From contig OX328123.1 in the NCBI GenBank assembly GCA_946811695.1, positions 18,806,610-18,870,609 on the forward strand: 64,000 nt of DNA, read 5' to 3'. The stretch's first letter is position 1. Every line of letters starts with the position of its first letter. The notes beneath the pieces are model-generated. The model was not told the origin of the DNA and ran no database searches. It saw only the letters and a program-made list of their open reading frames with translations. A program made the translations under genes and the position numbers. Shown here one piece after another: positions 49,121 through 60,327 of this stretch. The DNA is from Gonocerus acuteangulatus. Taxonomy: Eukaryota > Arthropoda > Insecta > Hemiptera > Coreidae.

Positions 49121-49460
49121 ACCAAAACTCTAGGGGGGAATGTGGAGGCATTTTCGCAATCACCAAACCTATAGGGAGGATTATGGGGCATTTCAGCTAT
49201 CACCAAAACTCTAGGGGGGAAGGTGGAGGCATTTTCGCAATCACCAAACCTATAGGGAGGATTATGTGGCATTTCCAAAATCACCAAACCTCTAGGGGAA
49301 AAGGTGGAGGCATTTTCGCAATCACTAAACCTCTAGGGAGGATTGTGAAGCATTTCCAAAATTACCAAACCTCTAGGGGGGAAGGTGGAAGTATTTTCGC
49401 AATCACCAAACCTATAGGGGGGATTTTTGGAGCATTTCAGCAATCACCAAATCTATAGGC
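49121..49460. repeat. 81-bp minisatellite, four units
   Basis: Units start at about 49121, 49202, 49283 and 49364, exactly 81 bp apart. Each is itself two related halves of about 40 bp (CCAAACCTCTAGGGGGGAAG, then CCAAACCTATAGGGAGGATT). 81 is a multiple of three, so long frames stay open: + strand 49183-49458 repeats GGGIFAITKPIGRI and QTSRGEGG; the minus strand repeats FPPRVLV and MPHNPPYRFGDCEN. No start context or other gene feature supports translation. Confidence 0.85.
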
Positions 49461-49880
49461 TAGTTCTTCAATCTTATCCACATCTTACGAACCTTCTTAG
49501 AAACCTATGAGTATACTCTAATCTAACCATATCTTACCTAAGTTCTTAGAATCCTATCCGCGTTCTACCCAGCCCTACCAGGGCGAGTGTCAGATTGGCC
49601 GAATGATGTACGACATCCAAAGAGCTATGAACACATTGAAGGCTTGTGTGTGACGAGCTTCCCAAAATTAAAATATTGTGTTAAGGAAGCTGGATAGGGA
49701 AAAATATTTAAAAAAATCTTGACCCATAGTTTTTAGTATATCCAACAAACAAATGTTGTAGGCACACAAATATTTGGACATAATAGAAAAAAATTGGGAA
49801 AACATTTTTTAAATCTTTACATTTAACATTTGGGGGGAACATTTAAGTAGTAACTTTTTGCATCTATTATTTACATAAAC

Positions 49881-49881
<1 letters not shown>

Positions 49882-49925
<44 letters not shown>
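49882..49925. repeat. (TA)n microsatellite
   Basis: About 42 bp of TA. Confidence 0.95.
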
Positions 49926-49928
<3 letters not shown>

Positions 49929-50450
49929 TAAAAAATAATACATAGGCTATAATTCGAAAATAAATAACAAAAATAGACTAGCAACTTAAAGAAAAAACTA
50001 ATTGTACTGACTTTTTTTTTTTTATAATAACAAATATATACAATTATATTAGGCACTAAAAACGAATTATCCATCTATCTTCGTCTGATTAAATACTACT
50101 ACACGCTTCAGCATTTTCTTCTGACGATTCAGTATCGTCAGCCTCATTTTCTAATGACAGTTCTTGAAGTGGATCATGTGGTAAACTACACTTCAAAAGG
50201 CTAATTACATATACATCGGTAACATCAAATTTAAATGTAAAAGTAATTACAAGAACCAAACTGCAATAAACACTGGGGAAAATGTTCCCTTTCTTGGAGT
50301 CCGATTAATAATCCCTTCCGTCCTTCGTTGATGATCCAAGAAAGTAAATATTTACATTTTACCTTAATCCTACTAATACTAAACAGTATTTAGTAAGTGA
50401 TTTGTAAAATGTTTTTTTGAATTTTGTCCACCTAAAAGGTGATTTTCGCC

Positions 50451-50462
50451 CACTGTGCGCCG
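50451..50462 (+). mobile_element. Transib-type end beside CGCCG
   Basis: Reading outwards the end is GATTTTCGCCCACTGTG, immediately followed by CGCCG. In reverse the element starts CACAGTGGGCGAAAATCACC. No matching opposite end was found, so this may be a truncated copy or a chance match. Confidence 0.4.
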
Positions 50463-51014
50463 CGGATTCTTCAGCTTCTATCTGACTGCCTAAACTAAAT
50501 TTAAATTTGCATTAAAAGGGGGAAGAAGGGGGAGCTGAAAGTCTCAAGACAGTAAATTAGAAGCTTAAGGCTTATCGAAAAAAAATATTTGGAACTGGAA
50601 CTTTGTGGAACTTTTTTTTAAACCTTACTCAAACTTGAGTAATCAACAAAATATGAACAATCTAGTAATAATTTCATTAATATTTTTTTTTTCTTTGGTA
50701 TGCTTTTCTGTTATTAGATATATATTATGTATTTATAAAGAACATACCACTAGGTAATAAATCCATTGTGAAAAGAATTTATAAAATTTGCAAACAATTT
50801 TTAAAACACACCTTACAAAGACCGTAGTTTGAACAAGACTAAACAGAGGAAGTGGAAGTGACTAGCTATGGTTGCCTTCCTTATTGTCTTAAACAGGTTT
50901 GGGTTAAACTAGATAAAAAAATTGTTCTGTTTTCAATGAATAGAAGACTTGAGCACGTTTTGACACGTAAATTGACTTTCTACGACGACATCACATTTTC
51001 GACTTTGTTCGCCG

Positions 51015-51039
51015 TAAAATAGTCGTTTTCCCCACTGTG
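51015..51039 (+). mobile_element. Transib-type end inserted in a SINE
   Basis: GTCGTTTTCCCCACTGTG ends at 51039 and is followed by CGGCG and then the tRNA-like head of SINE family A. In reverse it starts CACAGTGGGGAAAACGACTA, related to the end at 50457. It meets the SINE at the same internal position as the 33761 end. Confidence 0.5.
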
Positions 51040-51114
51040 CGGCGGTGGGAATCGAACCCACCATCTCCCGTTTATAAATCCAAAGCGCTAGCCACTAGAC
51101 CACGGGAGACCCCA
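51040..51114 (-). repeat. SINE family A, tRNA-like head only
   Basis: It contains GGGAATCGAACCCACCATCT and ACCACGGGAGACCCC, the reverse of the family A head. The rest of the SINE is missing at the Transib-type border. Confidence 0.75.
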
Positions 51115-51725
51115 TGATTTCCTATTCTCATAAAGTTTGTAGTTTTTAAAGAAAAGATTTGAAAATACTTTCCAACAGCCTTGAAGTGGTGATGCCATTC
51201 TTAGCGACCAGTCTCTGAAGATGCTATCAGCTCCTTCCTCTTTCTCTGCACATTCCTGCAATATGGCCTCGTTATATGCTCTCTTAGGCAACTCCTTCAT
51301 GCTTCAATGATATCAAGAAATATTCGTTTCCGCTGGGCCACACATCAATTAATGAAACATCATCTTCATTATTTCAACTTTTTCTTCTGATTATTTTAAG
51401 TATTAAACTTGATTTGTTTTACATTTTCCCAGATCTTTTCACTTCCATGCTTCGAAATATAACTTTTTTTAAATATAGGCAAAAGGGGAAAATTAAAAAA
51501 TATATTACAGCTTTACATTACATGGCTGTGATAATGAGAGTTTAATTGATGTAGGTGTAATTTGACTTGGTTTCTTACAGGAATCATTTTTATTTATTTC
51601 ATGACTGATTAAGTGTAACTGTAGTAATTAACAAGACATGGTGAGTTTAAAATTATGACAATGAAATTTAGTAAATGGTTTTTGGAGGATGCAATATCTG
51701 TAATTAATATACTATTGTAGATCGC

Positions 51726-51752
51726 CTGAAGATGGACCAGTGTGTCCGAAAC
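51726..51752 (+). ncRNA. Hammerhead-ribozyme-like core
   Basis: CTGAAGA (51726-51732), a short 4-bp stem GGAC (51734-51737) with GTCC (51744-51747), and GAAAC (51748-51752). It is followed by AATAAATGTTAAGTTTGAAG and a Penelope-like context. The stem is shorter than in the other copies. Confidence 0.45.
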
Positions 51753-52776
51753 GTTGTGATGGAGAAATAAATGTTAAGTTTGAAGTTTTGAAGGGTTATT
51801 CTTCACCTGTTGGTTTTATTAATTAATACCCTTCATTTAGTCATCAAAATATATTACAGCTTTTAACAGGAAATGAGTAGATTTTTGAGGGGCAGTTTGT
51901 TCAATTTACTTCTTCAGAAATTAAGAAATATCCATTCGAGCAAAAGGTGTATAATATAAATATATAAAAAGTTCGACTCTCAGAAACTGCGTCATCTTCG
52001 CGTGCTTCCTTTCTTATCCATAGTGATATTTGTTGAGGAATAGAAACAGTTATTACTTGTTTTGATCTTTCGTGAAAAATGTAAAAATTTAGAATAAAAG
52101 CAATATTGTAGGTGTAACAAGGCACAGGAAACTGACAGTAGCCAACTTACACAGAAGCGGAAATTATTCTATCCACCTTCTTTCTCATTCGTAAAGGAGG
52201 CTCTATAAGTCAAAACAAAACTAGAATACTCTTCATTACTACTGTCAGTCTATTGTTCAATTTATATTTAAAATACAACCAATTAAAAATTATGATAAAT
52301 AGAGATAAAACAGTTCTAAAGAATAAAATCAATAGCAGTACAGTAGTAGAAAATATTAACTCGGCATCCTCGAATTTCGCTCGGAAAGCTCTATTTCGAA
52401 CAAAAAGAAATTGTTTCTAATTTTTACGTATCCTGTTTTATTGACATAATCATTTTCCTACAAATAGGGATTACAAAAATAACAAGCAAAAAAAAAACTT
52501 GGGGGAACAGATGAAAATAATCGTCCAAATAAACAAAATGAATTCCTTCAAAGTTGTAATTAAGTACTTATTTATTATTTATTTTCGGTAACTATCTCGC
52601 CGAAAATTGCTTCAGAATCTTTCTTGTAGGGAATTTCTTAAGCTTTTGAATGGTCACTTTCCACTTACCTCCGTTTCAAAACCGTTTTCGAGATATTAAG
52701 GAAAATATACGAAGATCCCAAACTTTTTTTGTTTGTACATTTTGTTTTCTAATAATTTAATAATTCTAATAATAAA

Positions 52777-53113
52777 AAAAATCAGTCCCGTAACAGGCCA
52801 TGAGGCCCTGAGGGGCAGATACTATAGGGATACCTGATTCATGACCATACGGCACACTAGGTAGATAGTATGGTCAGTACTATGCTCCGACCGCCTGATT
52901 TTCCCCTTGCTGCTTCGACTGCTAGAGTCATTAGCACCCAAGGTACCCATTAATAAATTAATTAAAGGCTGGGTTGGCCTAGGGACGGTCAGGGAGGCCG
53001 AATTCAACCCATGAACACTAGAAGAAAAAATCTTTAGTGCTTGCTCGGGATTATGAACTCAGGTCCTCCAGCTTATTAGTCCAGTGCTCTACCACTGAGC
53101 TAACCTCGCCCCA
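52777..53113 (-). repeat. tRNA-derived SINE, family B, with 18-bp target duplication
   Basis: A full copy flanked by AATAATTCTAATAATAAA (52759-52776 and 53114-53131). It starts with ATCAGTCCCGTAACAGGCCA and ends with the tRNA-like CAGTGCTCTACCACTGAGC and CCTCGCCCC in reverse. Confidence 0.9.
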
Positions 53114-54913
53114 AATAATTCTAATAATAAATCCAAAATGTAAATGTCTTACTCTGTATGAATCATAAACATGTATAAAATATTTCAACTAAATCCTACG
53201 ATTTAAATACCGAAACCAAAAATTAGATACAAAAACTATTTTTACCCTTTTTAGAAAACGTTTACAAATATCGTTTCCTTATGTTTCCTTATTGTATCGG
53301 GCCTAATAAAAATAAGACAGAAGTGGACAAGATATCTAAAGCAGGAGGTTCAGCTCTTGAATGAGGAATTTGCTTGTTGTTTTGTGTTTCTAGTTAAATA
53401 AGAAAAAAAAACAGAAGTTATTCCCATGTTGTGTATTGTTCCTTTAATTCTTCCTTAAGGTTAAATAGTTAAAATTTAAATTAAATAATTAGGCGATTAG
53501 ACCTAGGGAAATAGGGATTTGCGGACTCTGCAAATTTGGTCTCTTTAGGCCGAGGTGCTGTGCGGGCGAAGAGTCGGATGCTGTTATTATTATTATTATC
53601 ATTAGTTTCAGTTGTAATATGGCAAATTTCGTTGCAATATAACAAAACTCACGTTTACTAGGAACCTTAATTATTTTCTTCCCAAAAACTATGTTCCATT
53701 GGATGGTACCATATTTCATCAAAATCGGTCCATTTATATACAAATCTCCCTAAACTGTAAAACTGAAACTGTCTATCAAAAGGAATTAGATGATTTGAAA
53801 ACTGCTGAAACAGCTTATTCATAGCTTCCAGATGCTTCACTCTTGATGGGGCGGCCAAGGAAATACAAGGATCCTTCGTTTTGTTGGACTAATATGTTAT
53901 ACTAAGAAGCTCTGAACAGTTATCTTCAAAGTTCGAAACGAGTAAACCAATGAAAGATTAATAAGATAACTGAGTTTTATGACCTTAACCATTAGGTACC
54001 CATTTTTGGTAAGAAGTGGTAGAAGACAACATTTCATTCATGTCTAACATTTCAGATAGCAAATCTTAGATGATAGCAAACCTCGATGCTCGAGCGACAA
54101 TTGACCGTACAATTTTTAACGTCCAAACAATGGAAGTATGTACGCTTCTAATTGTTTTTTAGTTTTTTTTTTTTTTTTTTTCATTAATGGAAAAGGCATT
54201 ACAAGCGTCATTTGGAAGAAAGGTCTAAAAAATCTCAGTTTCATGAAGTGAATCAGAACGCTTATAACAAAAAAAAATATTCGAGTAAAAAAAAATGTCC
54301 TGGAGTAGATCTTGAAGAAAGGAATATCCTGGTTGAATTAAAATTGGACTCACTTTCTCCATGCTCTTCAATTCTTCAAGAAAATAGAAGAGCTCTCTTT
54401 TATTGAAGATCATTCTTTTTCTATATTGCTTTGTGCTGTTCTTTTGTACAGCTCCACGTCAAACGTAGGAATTATATCAAGGACACCAAGTTACGGTTTA
54501 GAGACGAAAGACACGAGACAATTATATATTAGGGTTACAAATTGAAAAGTAGTATTATTATTAAAAAAATAAAAATGAAATTTATCAACAGATCTCGTAT
54601 ATTTCCTATGAAATTCACTCTGCTAACTAAACATAGTAAATTTTAAGTTTAGGGAGGGGGGGCTCTCATTATACCTCAGAACTCTTCAGTCCTGAACTGT
54701 CTTAATAAAGCAAGATCCTCAAAATTAAGAAAAACATTGAGCGTTTTCGATAACTAATTAGTAAGATGTTTTATGAATCAAAAAGAACACCATTCAATAA
54801 ATATTTTCACTTCTTCAAAATTTTATCTTTTTTTTATCAAAACTCAATGGTCATTCAATTTATCAACATCAGTAATGAAAAAGGCTTCCAAGACATAATC
54901 ATGACTATTAAAT

Positions 54914-55102
54914 TTTTTTTTTTTTTTTTTTTTTTTTACGGCGCATCTACATCTAGGTCATTAGCGCCGACATCCAGGTTGCAGCGAGGAATTTTACCAG
55001 CGAGCCGTGAGATGATAAAATTCCTGCCGGATGTTGGAAATCGAACCCACCATCTCCCGCTTATGAATCCAAGGCGCTAGCCATTAGACCACGGGAGACC
55101 CC
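54914..55102 (-). repeat. tRNA-derived SINE, family A
   Basis: A full copy with a long T tract at the left and ACGGCGCATCTACATCTAGG. The tRNA-like head contains AAATCGAACCCACCATCTCC and CCACGGGAGACCCC. It is flanked by ATTAAAT (54907-54913 and 55103-55109). Confidence 0.85.
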
Positions 55103-55117
55103 ATTAAATATTTATTT

Positions 55118-55310
55118 CAATTTTAACGTATATTTACATTTACCGGAGATTTGTAGGACGGGTTATCTAAGGTTACCCCCCTCTTATAGCCAGGATATAG
55201 CTGATGCATTTTCTGAGTAAAAAAAAAAAAAAGCCACAACTCGTACGGAGACTCGAACCACAACCTAGGCGCGGACTGCACACAGCCTAGACCTTAGGGT
55301 CACGCTGGTC
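55118..55310 (-). repeat. SINE family C, diverged
   Basis: It contains AATTTTAACGTATATTTACA, GGACGGGTTATCTAAGGTTA and a degraded head (CGGAGACTCGAACCACAACC). It directly follows the family A SINE. Confidence 0.65.
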
Positions 55311-55458
55311 TTAATATTTAGATTGGAAATAGTTAAAAATCCTCTTAAAATGTTTACTACATATTTCTGGAACAGTGACTCAAACTTTTCAACGTCTCCA
55401 CAAATAGTGAGAGAAGTATTTGAAGAGATTTGAAAGAAATGTACAAAATATTTCTTAG

Positions 55459-55654
55459 AAATTATGGTCGGACAACAGGTTCAATGTGTTCAACCAGAGA
55501 AAGTTCCAGAAAACCTACTTCAACCCAGGAACTAAATGAAAGGCAATATTACTTACAAATTATGGTCGGACAACAGGTTCAATGTGTTCAACCAGAGAAA
55601 GTTCCAGAAAACCTACTTCAACCCAGGAACTAAGTGAAAGGCAATATTCTGACC
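55459..55654. repeat. 98-bp perfect or near-perfect tandem duplication
   Basis: Two units start at 55459 and 55557 (AAATTATGGTCGGACAACAG) and run through CCAGGAACTAA. The only obvious difference is near the end, so it is recent. Confidence 0.9.
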
Positions 55655-56474
55655 AGGAGCAACCACTACCTCGGAACGAACACTATAATCAGACACTCAA
55701 TCCCCATTGTAAAACGCCACAAGACAATTTAGTTTTTTTCTTTTCTACGAACAAATAATGCCTTTTATGTAGAAAAAATAGTTATTTTTCAAGTAACTGA
55801 TAAAATGATTGTTTTCGTTTAACAGAATTTGAGTTCACTTCATTTTTTTACACTGCGTGGAAAGCTTATGAAATCGATAACCATCGGCAGGGACCGAAGG
55901 TTTTCTCGACTGGGGTTACTGTCACGATAGTTTAGGAACTGACAAATAAAGTAATCAAGCTTTACATTCTAAGGGCACCTTTCAATTTTCCGAACAATGT
56001 ATAGTTTGTCATAATAATTCACGACTCCAAACTAAGCATCCCAAATAGTTGATGCATTATGAAAATCGTGATTTTTACGTTTACCTTCAGCATTAAAACA
56101 AACGATTTTTGACTAACACTTTCTGTAGAAGTTCAGTAAAAAGAAGCAGGTTCAAATCTTTCACTATTGACTTGTTTTCAATTTTAAGGAATATCTAAAG
56201 TACGATGAATTTCCTAGTGTCTATAACGTTCGTTTTAAATAATTCTCCAAATGATCATCTCCAGTTCCAGTTGAGAAATTCATACGGTCAGGTGAAATAT
56301 TGATGATGTTTTTGAAATAATTTACACAAGGCGTAAAAATTACTAGCGGACAATTAATACCGCTTTTGCGGTGTCTCTTTTAATCATGCTTGTTGGTTCA
56401 GGAAATTTAACAAATTTCAGGACTGTAAAACAAAATGCATACTAAGATCTACGTGAAAGCTTGCTGCAACACTA

Positions 56475-56735
56475 GCGCATACAGAAGATAATTTCGGGGG
56501 GGGGGCTGGTGCACCTAAGCATTTGAGGTGTAGGGAAAATTTTAAATATTTTAGTGTAAAAAGGTGAGTTTTAAGGTCCTCTAGTAGACACCTAGTTTAC
56601 CAGGGTAAATGTAGAAGAAATGTTTCTTTCTTATAGGCTTTATTTTACATGAAATGTTCTCAACAAAACACAATTTCGGGTTGGGGGGGGCTGCAGCCCC
56701 CTCAGCCCCCCCCCCTTATTACGCACATGTGCTGT
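56475..56735. mobile_element. MITE with G/C-tract termini, diverged copy
   Basis: The left end has GCGCATACAGAAGATAATTTCGG and a run of G; the right end has CTGCAGCCCCCTCAGCCCCC and TTATTACGCACATG. The ends match copies at 46970 and 58322, but the interior differs. Confidence 0.65.
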
Positions 56736-56884
56736 AATTTAAATAAATATGAAAACTGCCTGATATGTAAACAACCTGAAGTCTTATTATTTTAGTAGTC
56801 CGGGTCTTATTTATGCCCACACTTCTGCTAGAAATGAAGACTCATAAATTCCAAAGTACTAATAAATTGATTAATAGTACTAAA

Positions 56885-57232
56885 AAGGAGTCCCGGTGGC
56901 CGTGAGTGCTAAGACTTATATACTCCGTGCCTAAGGTCGTAGGTTCGCTTCCTACTACGGGTGGTGACTTTTCTTTGGAAAAAAGAAAAGGCATCATCGC
57001 TATCCTAGCTAGAAAAGGGTAGTAACCTATAGATATACCACCCTAAACTTCGTTGTTAATAATAAATGTTCGTTAAAATTTAAATAATAGCACTAATACT
57101 AGACGAAAAAATACTAATTCGTACTGAAATAATAAATTGGGCTGCCCACCTTTATTGGGTTGTTGGCTACACAGCTGATGAGTGTTTCCCTTTCTAGGCA
57201 TCAAGAAGTAATTAAAATAGTTCTTCTAAAAA
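56885..57232 (+). repeat. SINE family C plus shared flank
   Basis: The SINE part (to about 57086) has CCGTGAGTGCTAAGACTTAT, a mutated B-box and a tail with AATGTTCGTTAAAATTT, and is bounded by AATAGTACTAA and AATAGCACTAA. The following 150 bp (GCCCACCTTTATTGGGTTGT) also accompanies the copy at 44405-44775. Confidence 0.75.
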
Positions 57233-57273
57233 TAAAATAATTTAGGAAACGACATTTGTTGCGGGAAAAATAG

Positions 57274-57977
57274 CGGTAAAAATGCAGTTTCACGCCCTCC
57301 AAACCGATTTCTTTCAAATTTTGCACAATAACGTATTTTGATGCACTAAACACGAATACGATAAAAAAAAGCCGTCGGATTTAACTAGGAAAGAAGTTAT
57401 TAAGCACTTAAGTTCACTGTTATGCAGGTTATGAGAGCTAATGTAAACAACTAAATTTGTGACGACTTTAAGGCATACATGCTATGCGTTTCCGCTCGCT
57501 CAAGAAGATAACAAAACCCCAGTCAATCCAACTCGCTAAAATTAATAGAATATAATATTAAGCACTAAAGTTAAAATGGTTATAAAACTTGGCGTCATCA
57601 GCGTATTTGTAAACACGCGCATGCGCAGATATGTAACATTGGGAAACAGAGAACTCTCATTTGAAATGTTCAGAAACCATTTATTCGAAAATATTGTTAA
57701 TTTTAAGGGCATCCTCACCTGTCGCATACGTGCTATGCGTTTCCGTTCGCTACGCTCGCTCAAGAAGATAACAAAACCCCAGTCAATCCAACTCGCTATA
57801 ATTAATAGCTCTCATAACCTGCATAACAGTGAACTTTAGTGCTTAATAACTTATTTCCTAGTTAAATCCGACGGTTTTTTTTTTTATCGTATTCGTGTTT
57901 AGTGCATCAAAATACGTTATTGTACAAAATTTGAAAGAAATGGGTTTGGAGGGCGTGAAACTGCATTTTTACCCGTT
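57274..57977. mobile_element. MITE with ~165-bp inverted arms
   Basis: The arms (about 57274-57450 and 57805-57977) are inverse copies sharing GGTAAAAATGCAGTTTCACG, CAATAACGTATTTTGATGCA and GCAGGTTATGAGAGCTA. The interior holds two direct copies of a block with TATGCGTTTCCGCTCGCT and ACAAAACCCCAGTCAATCC (57483 and 57734). No transposase. Confidence 0.75.
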
Positions 57978-58321
57978 TTTCTTATTCCTATAATATTGTG
58001 TTTTTTCTCTCAATGAAATCTCAATTAGCCATATATGTTAATTTTTGGGTCCGATTTTCAAGAAGTAATCCATTTTTTAAATCATACTTCTAACCTATTT
58101 CTTTGTAGCACATGCGTTTTTCGAATGATTAAACTTTTAAATGAACGGATAGTATTAACTTTGGTTACGCTTGTCATTTTTAATCAACCTTAAAGGGAGG
58201 TTCTGAAGAGAAAGTGTGTAATGTTTAGAAGCACTTGAATCTTTTATAAACTGGTAAACAGCGTTCTTGAAAGGGTGAGCTTTTACAAATTTTGTTTGCT
58301 GTATATTAGAATATGTATCAC

Positions 58322-58587
58322 GGGCGTATGTAGAAAATAATTTCGGAGGGGGCTGGGAAAATTTCGGGGGGGGGGGCTGAGACCGTTTCCGGTGTATGGA
58401 ATACTAACAATTTAGATCTTGGAAGAGTTTTAGCCAACTTAAACGCTATTACATCCAAAATAGAATATGTTTTATGAACTAAATGATCTTATTTAATTTA
58501 TTTTTAAGGGTTTTATGAAATTTTTACCGATCAAATCAAAATTTAGGGGGGCTGCAGCCCCCTCAGCCCCCCTTATATACGCCCATG
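58322..58587. mobile_element. MITE with G/C-tract termini, copy 2
   Basis: Opposite orientation to the copy at 46970-47216 and closely similar across its whole length, including CCAAGATCTAAAT in reverse and CCGATCAAATCAAAATTT. Confidence 0.8.
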
Positions 58588-58794
58588 ACATGTATATTGA
58601 TCTTCGCATTTGGAATTTGAAGTATTCTAACGTGTAATAATGTTTGTTGTTTTTTCTTTTTTTTTTTAAATTAATCGTTACATCACATACCTTGTCACAA
58701 ATAACTCTCACAGGTCCAAACAATTTATGCATGATTTAGAAAGTTTCTTTTGATATAAGTACATTTTTTATTTATTTAAATTTTTAAATAAATG

Positions 58795-58921
58795 CAGGCC
58801 CAGTAGCCGTGAGTGCTAAGGCGTGAACACTGCGTGCCGACGGTCGTGGGTTAAACAGAGTAGTGACTTATAGATAACCGGTCCTAAAAATCTGATTTAA
58901 TTATAAATGGACGTTAAAATT

Positions 58922-58971
<50 letters not shown>
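58795..58971 (+). repeat. SINE family C, internally deleted, ending in a TA array
   Basis: GCAGGCCCAGTAGCCGTGAG is followed by CGGTCGTGGGTTAAACAGAG, so most of the B-box is lost. It then jumps to CTTATAGATAACCGGTCC and AAATGGACGTTAAAATTT and runs into (TA)n at 58924-58971. Confidence 0.75.
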
Positions 58972-58973
<2 letters not shown>

Positions 58974-59019
58974 GTGAACCACTTACTTATACCCCAGTAG
59001 ATTTCTTTTTCTCCTTAGA

Positions 59020-59490
59020 CACTCTGCAATGGTTACTTAATTGCCAACCTTGGTCTTCCTCTGCCGCTCGGCATTTCTATTGGTATGTAGTATCTTATTT
59101 CTTTGTAAAATTAATTAATGTTACTATTAGCTACTATATTTGTCATTGGTATGTAGCTTCTTATTTCTTTGTAAATTCAATTAACGTTACTAATTACTAT
59201 TAAAATCAATTATTGTACCTATTCACTTTTTCATTCTAAGAATTTAAGACGATATGTTCTTTTATAAGTTAATTGTATCTATAGCTCTGTTACCTATCAC
59301 AATCATAATTTTTTTTTCTGTTTTTGTATTAATTCCTTTTTTTTGTCATTTTAGCTGACGAAGGCTACCAATGAGTAGCCGAAACGTCCGAAATATAGAT
59401 TTTTTAAAACAAAATCATATTGAGGTTTATTTAGCCGAATCCCAACCATTCCATCTTTACTTATCACCTCGACGGCTAACTATCTAATCA
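59020..59490 (+). mobile_element. Penelope-like terminal segment
   Basis: It matches 28130-28385 around and after the hammerhead-like core, ending CGACGGCTAACTATCTAATC. A direct partial duplication lies at 59088-59185 (TTGGTATGTAG, CTTATTTCTTTGTAAA). A TA array follows at 59496-59537. Confidence 0.5.
59355..59385 (+). ncRNA. Hammerhead-ribozyme-like core
   Basis: CTGACGA (59355-59361), stem GGCTAC (59363-59368) with GTAGCC (59375-59380), loop CAATGA, then GAAAC (59381-59385). It is nearly identical to the core at 28249, with a C in the variable position. Confidence 0.55.
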
Positions 59491-59492
59491 TC

Positions 59493-59539
<47 letters not shown>

Positions 59540-59555
59540 AAAGCATTTATTTATT

Positions 59556-59685
59556 TCACATTTTTGAGAAGAGTTATCTAAAGTCTTTTCTAGTTAGGTT
59601 TTTTCGAAAGAAAAACTCACTAAACCTAGTGGGAATCGAACCCCCGATCCTAGGCACAGAGTGCTGTCACCCCTGGCCCTCCTAT
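59556..59685 (-). repeat. SINE family C, partial
   Basis: It contains AGAGTTATCTAAAG, a shortened body, and CTAGTGGGAATCGAACCCCC, the reversed B-box. A TA array follows at 59693-59721. Confidence 0.65.
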
Positions 59686-59687
59686 AC

Positions 59688-59726
<39 letters not shown>

Positions 59727-59782
59727 TATATTTGAGGTTATGAAATGTCATCAAAACGGAGGAAAAATGCTAAAAGCTTTTA

Positions 59783-60327
59783 TCAGGCTGTACCGTATGA
59801 AACGTCAGTTTTGTTTACTTTGCGATTTAATCCTTTCCCTTTTTTATTTCATTATTTACAAACATCATTGTTATTCATATAGAATTAAAGCTCTTTTATT
59901 CCTATTATTTAATCAGTAACTTGCGTACTGTGTTGTGAGAACGATCCTCTGAGAAAAAAATAAAACTTAAATTATGACTTGAACGTAAATCCGTATTATT
60001 TTTCGTTATGAATTTAAGGTCGGTCATAGCGCTGCTGAGGCGTGTATGAACATTAACACGGCGTTCGGGGAGGCAACGGTGAATGAACGAACTGTTTACC
60101 GGTGGTTTTCCAAGTTTCGAAGTGGAAATTTTGATCTTTACAACGAGGAGCGAGGAAGGCCAGAAACCAAGCTTGACAATGACCACCTGAAAGAAAGGGT
60201 TGAAGCTTGTCCCTCAAAAAGCACTAGGGAATATGCCAAAGAACTCGGAGTAGGAGCCACGACAGTTTCAAGACATTTGAAGGAAATCGGCAAGTCCAAA
60301 ACTGACATTTCATACGGTACAGCCTGA
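59783..60327 (+). mobile_element. Mariner deletion derivative, 545 bp
   Basis: The two ends (59783-59813 and 60297-60327) are 31-bp inverted repeats with one mismatch, starting TCAGGCTGTACCGTATGAAA, flanked by TA on both sides, the mariner target duplication. The interior keeps only the start of a mariner transposase, with the rest deleted up to the right terminal repeat. Confidence 0.85.
59998..60327 (+). pseudogene. Mariner transposase, DNA-binding domain only
   Basis: From about 59998 the frame reads IFRYEFKVGHSAAEAC, then MNINTAFGEATVNERTVYRW, FSKFRSGNFDLYNEERGRPE, and a second helix-turn-helix ending VGATTVSRHLKEIGK. This is the paired helix-turn-helix region of mariner/SETMAR-type transposases, normally about the first 110 of some 345 residues. 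The frame then runs directly into the 3' terminal repeat, whose TGA is the stop. The catalytic DD34D region is absent. The usual start is blocked by stops upstream, but an in-frame ATG at 60046 leaves 93 residues. Confidence 0.8.
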
